Positions 9,279 to 17,417 of a stretch of DNA of 64,000 bases are shown here, piece after piece; position 1 is the stretch's first letter, and each line of letters starts with the position of its first letter. Both the position numbers and the translations under genes were made by a program. Location: NCBI RefSeq assembly GCF_013364155.1, contig NZ_CP054916.1, positions 6,755,001 to 6,819,000 of the forward strand, written 5' to 3'. The DNA is from Streptomyces sp. NA02950 (GTDB lineage Bacteria > Actinomycetota > Actinomycetes > Streptomycetales > Streptomycetaceae). Below the pieces are notes generated by a model. It was not told where the DNA came from. It did not search any database and saw nothing but the letters and a program-made list of their open reading frames with translations.

Positions 9279-10667
9279 TTAGTCGTGGGAGTGCAGCGGC
9301 TTGCCGGCCAGGGCCAGGTGGGCCTCGCCGAGCGCCTCGTTCTGGGTCGGGTGGGCGTGGACGAGCTGCGCGACCTCGGCCGGCAGCGCCTCCCAGTTGT
9401 AGACCAGCTGGGCCTCGCCGACCTGCTCGCCCATGCGGTCACCCACCATGTGGACACCGACGACGGCGCCGTCCCGGACCTGGACGAGCTTGATCTCGCC
9501 CGCGGTCTTCAGGATCTTGCTCTTGCCGTTGCCCGCGAGGTTGTACTTCAGGGCGACGACCTTGTCGGCGCCGTACAGCTCCTTGGCCTTGGCCTCGGTG
9601 ATGCCGACGGAGGCGACCTCCGGGTGGCAGTACGTCACCCGCGGCACACCGTCGTAGTCGATCGGAACGGTCTTCAGACCGGCCAGCCGCTCGGCCACCA
9701 GCATCCCCTCGGCGAAGCCGACGTGGGCCAGCTGGAGGGTGGGGACCAGGTCACCCACGGCGGAGATGGTCGGGACGTTGGTCTGCATGTACTCGTCGAC
9801 GAGGACAAAGCCGCGGTCCATGGCGACCCCGGCCTCCTCGTAGCCCAGGCCCTGCGAGACCGGACCGCGGCCGACGGCCACGAGCAGCAGCTCGGCCTCG
9901 AAGGTCTTGCCGTTCTCCAGCGAGACCTTGACGCCGTCGGCGGTGTACTCGACGCCCGAGAAGCGGGAGCCGAGGGAGAAGTTGATACCGCGCTTGCGGA
10001 AGGCGCGCTCCAGCAGCTTGGAGCTGTTCTCGTCCTCGACCGGGACGAGGTGGGGAAGCGCCTCGACGATGGTGATGTCGGCCCCGAAGGACTTCCACGC
10101 GGAGGCGAACTCGACGCCGATGACGCCGCCGCCCAGCACGATCGCGGACTTCGGCACCCGGTCGAGCACCAGGGCGTGGTCCGAGGAGATGACGCGGTTG
10201 CCGTCGATCTCCAGACCGGGGAGCGACTTCGGCACCGAGCCGGTGGCAAGCAGGATGTGGCGGCCGGTGTAGCGCTGACCGTTCACATCGACCGAGGTGG
10301 GGGAGGACAGCCGGCCCTCGCCCGTCACATAGGTGACCTTGCGGGACGCGATCAGACCCTGGAGGCCCTTGTACAGGCCCGTGACCACGCCGTCCTTGTA
10401 CTTGTGCACACCCTCGATGTCGATGCCCTCGAAGGTGGTCTTCACACCGAACTCCGAGCCCTCGCGGGCCTGGTCGGCGATCTCACCGGCGTGCAGCAGA
10501 GCCTTGGTGGGGATGCAGCCGCGGTGCAGGCAGGTGCCGCCCAGCTTGTCCTTCTCGATCAGGGCGACGTCCAGACCCAGCTGCGCCGCGCGCAGGGCAG
10601 CGGCGTAACCGCCGCTACCGCCTCCGAGGATCACTAGGTCGAAAACGGTGCTGGCGTCGTTCGCCAC
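9279..10667 (-). CDS. lpdA: Dihydrolipoyl dehydrogenase (E3)
   Basis: A 462-residue flavoprotein disulfide oxidoreductase. The FAD-binding GGGSGGYAAA begins at residue 15, and the redox-active disulfide is Cys46/Cys51 in GGTCLHRGCIPTK. The NAD-binding segment is ILGGGVIGVEFASAW, and the C-terminal catalytic His-Glu dyad is in HAHPTQNEALGEA. It reoxidises dihydrolipoyl groups of the 2-oxoacid dehydrogenase complexes. Start: GTG at 10667, six nt after GGAGGA; the ATG six codons upstream lies before the ribosome site. It is the first gene of a probable lpdA-E2 operon. Confidence 0.97.
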   Translation of the reverse strand: MANDASTVFDLVILGGGSGGYAAALRAAQLGLDVALIEKDKLGGTCLHRGCIPTKALLHAGEIADQAREGSEFGVKTTFEGIDIEGVHKYKDGVVTGLYKGLQGLIASRKVTYVTGEGRLSSPTSVDVNGQRYTGRHILLATGSVPKSLPGLEIDGNRVISSDHALVLDRVPKSAIVLGGGVIGVEFASAWKSFGADITIVEALPHLVPVEDENSSKLLERAFRKRGINFSLGSRFSGVEYTADGVKVSLENGKTFEAELLLVAVGRGPVSQGLGYEEAGVAMDRGFVLVDEYMQTNVPTISAVGDLVPTLQLAHVGFAEGMLVAERLAGLKTVPIDYDGVPRVTYCHPEVASVGITEAKAKELYGADKVVALKYNLAGNGKSKILKTAGEIKLVQVRDGAVVGVHMVGDRMGEQVGEAQLVYNWEALPAEVAQLVHAHPTQNEALGEAHLALAGKPLHSHD

Positions 10668-10885
10668 GTCACGTCCTCCATGCATGGTGCGCCGGAGCCG
10701 GCCGTCGGTCGGCCGGGCGGCGGCTGTTGTTCGGCCGCTGATTCTTCGGCCCTGGTGTCGGGGGCCCTGTCCTGCCGAGACAACATCTTCGCACTTGTTG
10801 ACGTGAAGCGGGACGCGGGGCCGTGGTGTGAGATTTCTCCGGACCTCAGTTCAGGGGTTACTCACGCGTATTCGGAATCCGTAGC
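10668..10885. other. Spacer between lpdA and the pepA terminator
   Basis: Apart from the pepA terminator at its left-to-right end, I see no gene here. It must contain the lpdA promoter on the minus strand, but no convincing -35/-10 pair stood out. Confidence 0.4.
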
Positions 10886-10918
10886 CCCGCCGATTTCGTT
10901 GACGGCGAAATCGGCGGG
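10886..10918. terminator. Terminator after pepA
   Basis: A perfect 13-bp stem (CCCGCCGATTTCG with its complement) with a 7-nt loop, 16 bp past the pepA stop on the minus strand. The structure is symmetrical and could act in both directions. Confidence 0.8.
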
Positions 10919-10934
10919 ACTTTCGGCCCGTGCC

Positions 10935-12470
10935 TCAGCCCAGGTCGCCCGCGGCGGTGCGCTCGGCGAGCCGCACCAGCGTGCGTACGGCGGCACCGGT
11001 GCCGCCCTTGGGGGTGTAGCCGGACGGACCGGAGTCATTGAATGCGGGACCCGCGATGTCCAGATGGGCCCAGGTGATGCCGTCCTGGATGAATTCCTTC
11101 AGGAACAGACCGGCCACCAGACCGCCACCCATCCGCTCACCCATGTTCGCCAGATCGGCAACCGGCGAGTCCATGCTCTTGCGAAGATCGCCCGGCAGTG
11201 GCATCGGCCACGACTGCTCACCGGCCTCCTCCGCGATCTCGTGGATCGTGGTCCGGAAGGCGTCGTCGTTCGCCATGATCCCGAAGGTGCGGGTGCCCAG
11301 CGCGAGGACCATCGCACCGGTGAGCGTGGCCACGTCCACGATCGCGTCCGGCTTCTCCTCGCAGGCGCGGGTGATCGCGTCGGCGAGCACCAGCCGCCCC
11401 TCGGCGTCGGTGTTCAGCACCTCGACGGTCTTGCCGCCGTACATGGACAGCACATCGCCGGGGCGGGTGGCCGAACCGGACGGCATGTTCTCCGCCAGCG
11501 CCAACCAGCCGGTCAGATTGACCCGCAGCCCCAGCTTGGCGGCGGTGATGACGGCGGAGAACACGGCGGCGGCACCGCTCATGTCGCACTTCATCGTCTC
11601 GTTGTGACCGGCCGGCTTGAGGGAGATGCCGCCCGAGTCGTAGGTGATGCCCTTGCCCACCAGCGCCAGCGTCTTCTCCGCCTTGGGGTGGGTGTAGGCG
11701 ATCCGCACCAGCCGCGGCGGGGCCTGCGAGCCCTGGCCGACGCCGAGGATGCCGCCGTACCCGCCCTTCTTGAGCGCCTTCTCGTCCAGCACCTCGGTCT
11801 TGAGGCCGAACTCCTTGGCCGCCGCCACCACGGTCGCCGCGAAGGAGGCCGGATCGAGCACATTGGAGGGGGTGTTGATCAGATCGCGGGCCCGGTTGAC
11901 CTCGGCGGCCAGGGCGGCGGCACGCTCGGCCGCGGCCTTGTACGCCTTGTCCCGCGGCTTGCCGCCCAGCAGGGCGACCTCGGCCAGCGGGCCGTTGCCG
12001 TTCTTCTTCTTGTCCTTGGCCGCGGTGCCGTTGCCGCTGTTGGCCTTGTCGTACGCGTAGGCGCCCAGCAGCGCGCCCTCGGCGACCGCGGCGGCGGCCG
12101 TCGCGTCCTCCACCGGCAGCGCGAACGCGCCCTTCTTGGAACCGGACAGCGCGCGGGCGGCCGCCCCCGCGGCCCGGCGCAGTGCCTCGCTGTCGTAGCC
12201 ATCGCCCTTGGCCGGGGCCTCGCCCAGGCCGACCGCCAGCACGACCGGGGCCTTCAGCCCGGACGCGGCGGGCAGCTTGGTCACCTCGCCGTCGGCGCCG
12301 GTCGCGCCGAGCGTCTCCAGAACGGCCGCGAGCTTGCCGCCGAACGCCTTGTCCACGGCCTCCGCGCCGGCGGCGACGACAGGGCCCTTCGCCCCCTTTG
12401 CCACGCCGACGACAACGGCGTCCGCGCGCAGTGTCGCGGCGGAGGAGGTGCTGAGAGTCAGTGCAGTCAC
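10935..12470 (-). CDS. pepA: Leucyl aminopeptidase (M17 family)
   Basis: A 511-residue cytosolic dinuclear-metal aminopeptidase that removes N-terminal residues from peptides. The C-terminal catalytic domain shows the M17 signature NTDAEGRLVLADA, the metal and active-site Lys region LVGKGITYDSGGIS, and MKCDMSGAAAV. The N-terminal domain is the less conserved Macro-like part. An insertion of mixed GNGTAAKDKKKNGNGP composition at about residue 150 looks like a flexible loop. GTG at 12470 is preferred because it gives the conventional VTALTLSTSS N-terminus. It follows cobS by 193 bp and has its own terminator. Confidence 0.95.
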   Translation of the reverse strand: MTALTLSTSSAATLRADAVVVGVAKGAKGPVVAAGAEAVDKAFGGKLAAVLETLGATGADGEVTKLPAASGLKAPVVLAVGLGEAPAKGDGYDSEALRRAAGAAARALSGSKKGAFALPVEDATAAAAVAEGALLGAYAYDKANSGNGTAAKDKKKNGNGPLAEVALLGGKPRDKAYKAAAERAAALAAEVNRARDLINTPSNVLDPASFAATVVAAAKEFGLKTEVLDEKALKKGGYGGILGVGQGSQAPPRLVRIAYTHPKAEKTLALVGKGITYDSGGISLKPAGHNETMKCDMSGAAAVFSAVITAAKLGLRVNLTGWLALAENMPSGSATRPGDVLSMYGGKTVEVLNTDAEGRLVLADAITRACEEKPDAIVDVATLTGAMVLALGTRTFGIMANDDAFRTTIHEIAEEAGEQSWPMPLPGDLRKSMDSPVADLANMGERMGGGLVAGLFLKEFIQDGITWAHLDIAGPAFNDSGPSGYTPKGGTGAAVRTLVRLAERTAAGDLG

Positions 12471-12663
12471 AGTGGTCGGGTCCCTCTTCCGGTTAGTTCG
12501 TCGGCCGACATCGGATGTCCCCGCGAGGCGGGGGCGGCCGGCCGCGCCCGTCGGCATCGTATGCGCCGGTCGCCGGACGCCCGATCGGCGGGCCTGTCGC
12601 GGCTCACCGCGAGGGTAGCTCTCACCGCGCCCGGGTGCGGCACCCCGTTGGCGCGGGCTCGGC

Positions 12664-13533
12664 TCAGCCCAGGGCCAGGGCGACCAGCGCCGCGGTGGCC
12701 GCGGTCTCCGCCAGGGCGCCGAAGACATCCCCCGTCACCCCGCCGAACCGGCGGCGGCAGTGGTGCAGCAGGAGTTCGGCGGCGGCCAGGGCGGCCACCA
12801 CCGCGAGCCCGTGGTGCAGGGCGGACAACGGGCCGGACGCCAGCCCGCCCGCGGCACATACGGCCACCGTGCCCGCCGCGACGACCAGCGCCGAACGCCT
12901 CGGCACCGCTCCCGCGACCGCCGCGCCCAGCCCTTCCGGCCGGGCCGCGGGCACCCCCGTGCGGGCCGCGAGGGTGAGGGCGCAGCGGGCGGCGGTCGCG
13001 GCCACCGCGGCGGCCACCGCGCCGTGTGCCCAGCCCGCCGCGTACAGCTCCGCCAGCGCGGCCACCTGAGCCAGCAGCACCAGCAGCAGGGTGATGACAC
13101 CGAACGGCCCGATGTCCGAGCGCTTCATGATGCGCAGCGCGTCCTCGGCGGGCTTGCCGCTGCCGAGCCCGTCCGCGGTGTCGGCGAGCCCGTCGAGGTG
13201 GAGACCGCGGGTCAGCACGGCGGGTACCGCGACGGTGGCGACGGCGGCCACCGGCGCACCGCCGCCGAGCAGCAGCAGCGCCCCGCCCAGTGCGGCGGCG
13301 CACAGTCCGACCACCAGCCCGGCCAGCGGGGCGCACAGCATTCCGGCGCGCGCCGCCGCGCGATCCCAGCGCGTCACCCGTACGGGCAGCACGGTGAGGG
13401 TGCCGAAGGCGAAGCGGATCCCGTCGTCCCAGGAGGGGCGCGGGGCGCGGTCGGGCCCGGGGGAACGCCCGGTGTCCGCCGGGCGCTCCGGCTCCGGCGG
13501 GCGTGCGGGGGACTGCTCCGGCGTGGTGTCCAT
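12664..13533 (-). CDS. cobS: Adenosylcobinamide-GDP ribazoletransferase
   Basis: A 289-residue polytopic membrane enzyme joining adenosylcobinamide-GDP with alpha-ribazole in the last steps of cobalamin assembly. Visible family features are RFAFGTLTVLPVR near the N-terminus, the conserved HLDGLADTADGLG metal-binding motif, and RIMKRSDIGPFGVI, among several Ala/Leu/Val-rich helices. The Pro-rich N-terminal ~35 residues are an extension. Start: ATG at 13533, 33 bp from the divergent membrane protein. cobT and the CobU fusion lie 3-5 kb to the right on the same strand. No cobalamin riboswitch was seen upstream. Confidence 0.95.
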   Translation of the reverse strand: MDTTPEQSPARPPEPERPADTGRSPGPDRAPRPSWDDGIRFAFGTLTVLPVRVTRWDRAAARAGMLCAPLAGLVVGLCAAALGGALLLLGGGAPVAAVATVAVPAVLTRGLHLDGLADTADGLGSGKPAEDALRIMKRSDIGPFGVITLLLVLLAQVAALAELYAAGWAHGAVAAAVAATAARCALTLAARTGVPAARPEGLGAAVAGAVPRRSALVVAAGTVAVCAAGGLASGPLSALHHGLAVVAALAAAELLLHHCRRRFGGVTGDVFGALAETAATAALVALALG

Positions 13534-13566
13534 CGCGCCGCAGGCTATCGCGCACGCTGAAGGGCC

Positions 13567-14328
13567 ATGGGCCACTGGTTGGAGCGGAACATCATCGAGC
13601 CCGGCAAACTGCCGCTGCTCCTGGCCCTGGCCTCGTTCATCCTGTCGTTCGTCATCGTCCGCACCATCACGCGGATGATCAAGGCGGGGCGGGGCCCGTT
13701 CCGCAACATCAGCCCGGGCGGGATGCACATCCACCATGTGGTGCCCGGGGTGGTGCTCACCGTCGTCGGCGGGTTCGGCGCGGTCGCCAGCGGACGGCAG
13801 GGGGCCGGGGCGGCGATCTCGGCGGTGCTGTTCGGGGTGGGCGCCGGGCTGGTGCTGGACGAGTTCGCGCTGATCCTCCATCTCCACGACGTCTACTGGT
13901 CCGAGCAGGGCCGCAAGAGCGTCGAGGTGGTGGTGATCACCGCCGCACTGGTCGCCCTGGTGCTCAGCGGCTTCCTTCCGTTCGGGGTGAACGAGGTGTC
14001 GGAGGCCGAGCGGGGCAGCCGCGGGGCGGTCGTCGCGGAGGTGGCCGTCAACTTCGCGTTCGCGCTGTTCGCGCTGGTCAAGGGGAAGTTGCGGATCGCG
14101 GTGGTCGGGGTGCTGGTGCCCGTCGTGGCGGTTGTGGGCGCGGTGCGCCTGGCCCGCCCGGACTCGCCGTGGGCCCGGCGCTTCTACCGGCGCCGGCCGC
14201 GGGCGAGGAGGAGGGCACGGAAGCGGGCCGAGCGGCATGACGCCCGCTGGAACCGGGTGACGAGGCGGCTCCAGGACTGGATCGGCGGCTTCTCCGAACC
14301 CCCCGCGCCGCCCTCCCCGCCCTCATGA
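13567..14328 (+). CDS. Integral membrane protein of unknown function
   Basis: A 253-residue protein with about five predicted membrane segments (LPLLLALASFILSFVIV; a Gly/Val-rich helix after the His motif; VVVITAALVALVL; VAVNFAFALFALV; VGVLVPVVAVVGAV) and a very basic C-terminal tail. A short conserved-looking motif, GGMHIHHVVPG, between helices 1 and 2, plus HLHD downstream, suggests a metal- or ligand-binding site in or near the membrane. I do not recognise the family well enough to assign a function. It is divergent from cobS and convergent with the lysyltransferase-like gene; both of those genes end in the palindrome TCATGA. Confidence 0.8.
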   Translation: MGHWLERNIIEPGKLPLLLALASFILSFVIVRTITRMIKAGRGPFRNISPGGMHIHHVVPGVVLTVVGGFGAVASGRQGAGAAISAVLFGVGAGLVLDEFALILHLHDVYWSEQGRKSVEVVVITAALVALVLSGFLPFGVNEVSEAERGSRGAVVAEVAVNFAFALFALVKGKLRIAVVGVLVPVVAVVGAVRLARPDSPWARRFYRRRPRARRRARKRAERHDARWNRVTRRLQDWIGGFSEPPAPPSPPS

Positions 14329-14360
14329 ACCACCCTCATGAATGACCGTATGACCCTCCC

Positions 14361-16160
14361 TCATGAACCACCCCCGGCCTCATTCCCCTTCTCCACCCGG
14401 GCCCCCCGGACCAGCCGGGTGCGGTTGAGCCACTTCGGCAGCCCCGGCGCCTCCAGGAACCCTTCCGCGCGGGCCGAGGCGATCCCGATCCGCGGCAGCT
14501 CCGTGGACTTCTCGAAGAGCAGATAGCGCGGCTCCCAGATCGGCCGGTACTTGGCGTTGGCCCGGTACAGCGACTCGATCTGCCACCAGCGGGAGAAGAA
14601 GCTGAGCAGCGAGCGCCACAGCCGTAGCACCGGCCCCGCGCCCAGCCGTGAGCCGCGTTCGAAGACCGACCGGAACATGGCGAAGTTGAGCGAGATCTGA
14701 TCGACCCCGACCTCTCCGGCCCGCTGGATCAGCTCCAGCACCATGAACTCCACGAGCCCGTTCTCCGAGTCCCGGTCCCGCCGCATCAGATCCAGCGACA
14801 GCCCGTGCGGCCCCCAGGGGACAAAGCTCAGCAGCGCCCGCGGCAGGCCCTCCGCGTCGGTGCTGACGAGCATCACACAGCGGCCGTCGCCCGGGTCGCC
14901 GAGCCGTCCGAGCGCCATCGAGAAGCCGCGTTCGGTCTCACCGTCCCGCCAGTCGTCGGCGAGCCGCAGCAGACCGGCCATCTCCGCCGCCGGGATGTCC
15001 TCGTGACGGCGGATGCTCACCGTGTACCCGGCCCGTTCGACCCGGTTGTACGCCTGCCGGACGGTGCGCATCGCACGTCCCTCGAGGGTGAACTCCCCGG
15101 TGTCCACGATCGCCTCGTCGCCCAGTTCCAGCGCGTCCATACCGTGCCGGGCGTAGACCGTGCCGCCCTCCTCGCTCGCGCCCATGACCGCCGGGATCCA
15201 GCCGTGCTCACGTGCCTCGGCCAGCCACCGGTCGATCGCGCCCGGCCAGGCCTCCGGATCGCCGATGGGATCGCCGGAGGCCAGGGACACTCCGCCCACC
15301 ACCCGGTAGGTCACCGCCGACTTGCCCGTCGGGGACCATACGGCGCTCTTGTCGTGGCGCAGCGCGAAGTAGCCGAGCGAGTCACGGTCGCCGTGCCGGT
15401 CCAGCAGCGCCCGCAGCCGCCGTGCGTCGTCCGGGGAGATCGGGTCGACGGCGCGGCGGGCGCGGAACGCCGCGTAGAGCACGAGCAGCAGCAGGACCGT
15501 GCTCATCACATTGATGATCACGTTGACCCAGCCCGGGGTCTCGATCCCCTCGAAGCGCCCTTCCACGGCCACCAGCGAGATCAGCCGCAGCGCCCCGTAG
15601 TGCCAGCGGTCCAGGAAGGTGGAGCGGTCGTCGTCGGGCGCGGTGTTGGTGACGGTGACCAGCGCGGCGGCCAGCAGTGAGCCGATCAGCAGCCCGACGA
15701 CCGCGACCGCCGCGGCCAGCTTGGGGTTGGACCGGTCGCCCTTGGCGTAGAACTCACGGCGCCCGATGAGCAGCGCGGCCACGAACGCCGCGGTGAGCAG
15801 CAGCGAGATCCAGTTCTGGGGGTGGTGCCGGGCCGGGGCCCAGGTCATGGCGAGCGCGATCCCCACCAGGGTCAGCCCGCTCAAGGCCAGGTTGAGGATC
15901 CAGGCCGCGCGCTTGTGCCGGCGCATGGTGACGGCCAGGAACATCGAGAAGGCGGCCGAGAAGAAGCCCGCGGTCAGCAGATACGGGGTGAAGTACTCGT
16001 CGACGTTGTGCCGTTTGATGTCGTTGCCGAACGACACCCACACCGCGCCGAGCAGATTGACGAAGGTGACGGTACGCAGGTACCAGACGGTGTACACGGC
16101 GGCGCGCGGCGGCCAGGCGGCGTAAGCGTGGCTGTCCAAGCGGACCTCTTCCTCTCCCAT
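14361..16160 (-). CDS. Phosphatidylglycerol lysyltransferase domain membrane protein
   Basis: 599 residues. About six membrane segments in residues ~20-240 are followed by a cytosolic DUF2156/MprF-type GNAT-like synthase domain (~270-580). Recognisable segments are GGVSLASGDPIGD, MRTVRQAYNRVERAGY, and LNFAMFRSVFERGSRL. The family transfers amino acids from aminoacyl-tRNA to phosphatidylglycerol, making the membrane less anionic. The N-terminal region is shorter than a full MprF flippase and no tRNA-synthetase domain follows, so it is a synthase-type relative rather than LysX. It sits between cobS and cobT, with no evident link to B12. Confidence 0.85.
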   Translation of the reverse strand: MGEEEVRLDSHAYAAWPPRAAVYTVWYLRTVTFVNLLGAVWVSFGNDIKRHNVDEYFTPYLLTAGFFSAAFSMFLAVTMRRHKRAAWILNLALSGLTLVGIALAMTWAPARHHPQNWISLLLTAAFVAALLIGRREFYAKGDRSNPKLAAAVAVVGLLIGSLLAAALVTVTNTAPDDDRSTFLDRWHYGALRLISLVAVEGRFEGIETPGWVNVIINVMSTVLLLLVLYAAFRARRAVDPISPDDARRLRALLDRHGDRDSLGYFALRHDKSAVWSPTGKSAVTYRVVGGVSLASGDPIGDPEAWPGAIDRWLAEAREHGWIPAVMGASEEGGTVYARHGMDALELGDEAIVDTGEFTLEGRAMRTVRQAYNRVERAGYTVSIRRHEDIPAAEMAGLLRLADDWRDGETERGFSMALGRLGDPGDGRCVMLVSTDAEGLPRALLSFVPWGPHGLSLDLMRRDRDSENGLVEFMVLELIQRAGEVGVDQISLNFAMFRSVFERGSRLGAGPVLRLWRSLLSFFSRWWQIESLYRANAKYRPIWEPRYLLFEKSTELPRIGIASARAEGFLEAPGLPKWLNRTRLVRGARVEKGNEAGGGS

Positions 16161-16257
16161 CACGGCCGAGCGGAGGAGGGGTGAGGCATGGGGGTGGCGG
16201 TCCGGACCATCGTGTCCGATATGTCCGGACCGTTCAACCGCTGTGCCCAGTCGGTGC

Positions 16258-17349
16258 TCAGTCCTGCCCGGGTTCCGGCTCCCCGGATTCCGTACGCCCG
16301 GCCTCCTCGCGCTCGGGCAGTTCCGCCGCCAGGGCCGCGGCCGCCTGCACCAGTGGCAGGGCGAGCAGCGCCCCCGTCCCCTCTCCCACTGTGACGCCGT
16401 GGTCGAGCAAAGGGGTGAGTGCGATCCGGTCCAGCGCCTTCTCCTGTGCCGGTTCACCGCTGTTCTGACCGGCCAGCCACCAGTCCGGGGCGCGGAACGC
16501 CACCCGCTGGGCGACCAGCGCGCCCGCCGCCGAGACCACCCCGTCCAGGATCACCGGGGTGCGGCGTACCGCGCTCTGGAGCAGGAAGCCGGTGATGGCG
16601 GCGAGGTCGGCGCCGCCGACGGCGGCCAGCAGCTGGAGCTGGTCGCCGAGGACCGGGCGCGCCCGGCGCAGCCCGTCCCGGATCGCCGCGCACTTGCGCA
16701 TCCAGGACAGATCGTCGATCCCGGCACCGCCGCGGCCGGTGACCACGGAGGCGTCGGTGCCGCACAGCGCGGCGATCAGGGTCGCCGCGGCGGTGGTGCC
16801 GCCGACGCTCAGATCACCCAGGACCAGCAGGTCCGTACCCGCGTCGGCCTCCTCGTCGGCGATGGCCATCCCGGTGCGGAACGCCTGCTCGGCTTCCTCG
16901 TGGGTGAGCGCGTCCTCGATGTCCAGCCGTCCGGAGCCCCGGCGCACCCGGTGGCGGGTGACCTCCTCGGGCAGTTCGGCCGGGTCGCAGTCCAGCGCCA
17001 TGTCGACGACGCGCACCGGTACGCCGAAGCGGCGGGCGAGGATCGCGACGGGGCTCCCGCCGTCCAGCACCGAGCGCACCAGATGGTGGGCGCTGCCGGC
17101 GGGACGTGCGGAGACACCGAGGTCGGCGATGCCGTGGTCGCCCGCGAACAGCACCACGCGGGGGCGCTCGACCGGCCGTACCGGCACCCGCTGCTGGGCG
17201 GCGGCCAGCCACTCGCCCAGTTCGTCCAGCCGCCCCAGCGCGTCGACCGGTGGCGCGAGCCGTGCCCGGCGCTCCTCGGCATCGCGGCGGATACCCCCGT
17301 CGGGGCGCTCGATCAGATCGACGAAGTCATCGAGATTCAGGGCACTCAC
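16258..17349 (-). CDS. cobT: Nicotinate-nucleotide--dimethylbenzimidazole phosphoribosyltransferase
   Basis: A 363-residue enzyme activating the lower ligand of cobalamin by making alpha-ribazole 5'-phosphate. Typical features: LFAGDHGIADLGVSA, DLLVLGDLSVGGTTAAA, and the C-terminal TVGEGTGALLALPL carrying the catalytic Glu. The start is the GTG at 17349 (VSALNLDDFV); the upstream in-frame extension is not family-like. It follows the CobU fusion by 68 bp and is probably co-transcribed with it. Confidence 0.95.
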   Translation of the reverse strand: MSALNLDDFVDLIERPDGGIRRDAEERRARLAPPVDALGRLDELGEWLAAAQQRVPVRPVERPRVVLFAGDHGIADLGVSARPAGSAHHLVRSVLDGGSPVAILARRFGVPVRVVDMALDCDPAELPEEVTRHRVRRGSGRLDIEDALTHEEAEQAFRTGMAIADEEADAGTDLLVLGDLSVGGTTAAATLIAALCGTDASVVTGRGGAGIDDLSWMRKCAAIRDGLRRARPVLGDQLQLLAAVGGADLAAITGFLLQSAVRRTPVILDGVVSAAGALVAQRVAFRAPDWWLAGQNSGEPAQEKALDRIALTPLLDHGVTVGEGTGALLALPLVQAAAALAAELPEREEAGRTESGEPEPGQD

Positions 17350-17417
17350 GCCGCGAACCCTACCGTCGGGGGTGCCGGGGCGCGGCCCCCGGTGGACTTC
17401 ACGACCGGTACGGCCGG

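Noticed and set aside
7108..9282. Long plus-strand open frame opposite the E2 gene
   Set aside because: Gly/Arg-rich low-complexity antisense shadow of the Ala/Pro-rich linkers and codon bias of the E2; no ribosome site or domain.
12508..13566. Possible cobalamin riboswitch near cobS or pepA
   Set aside because: No B12-box-like sequence could be found upstream of cobS, cobT or the CobU fusion.
14322..14373. 14-bp direct repeat CTCATGAACCACCC at the convergent gene ends
   Set aside because: Likely a small local duplication around two TCATGA stop palindromes; no further structure or element boundary.
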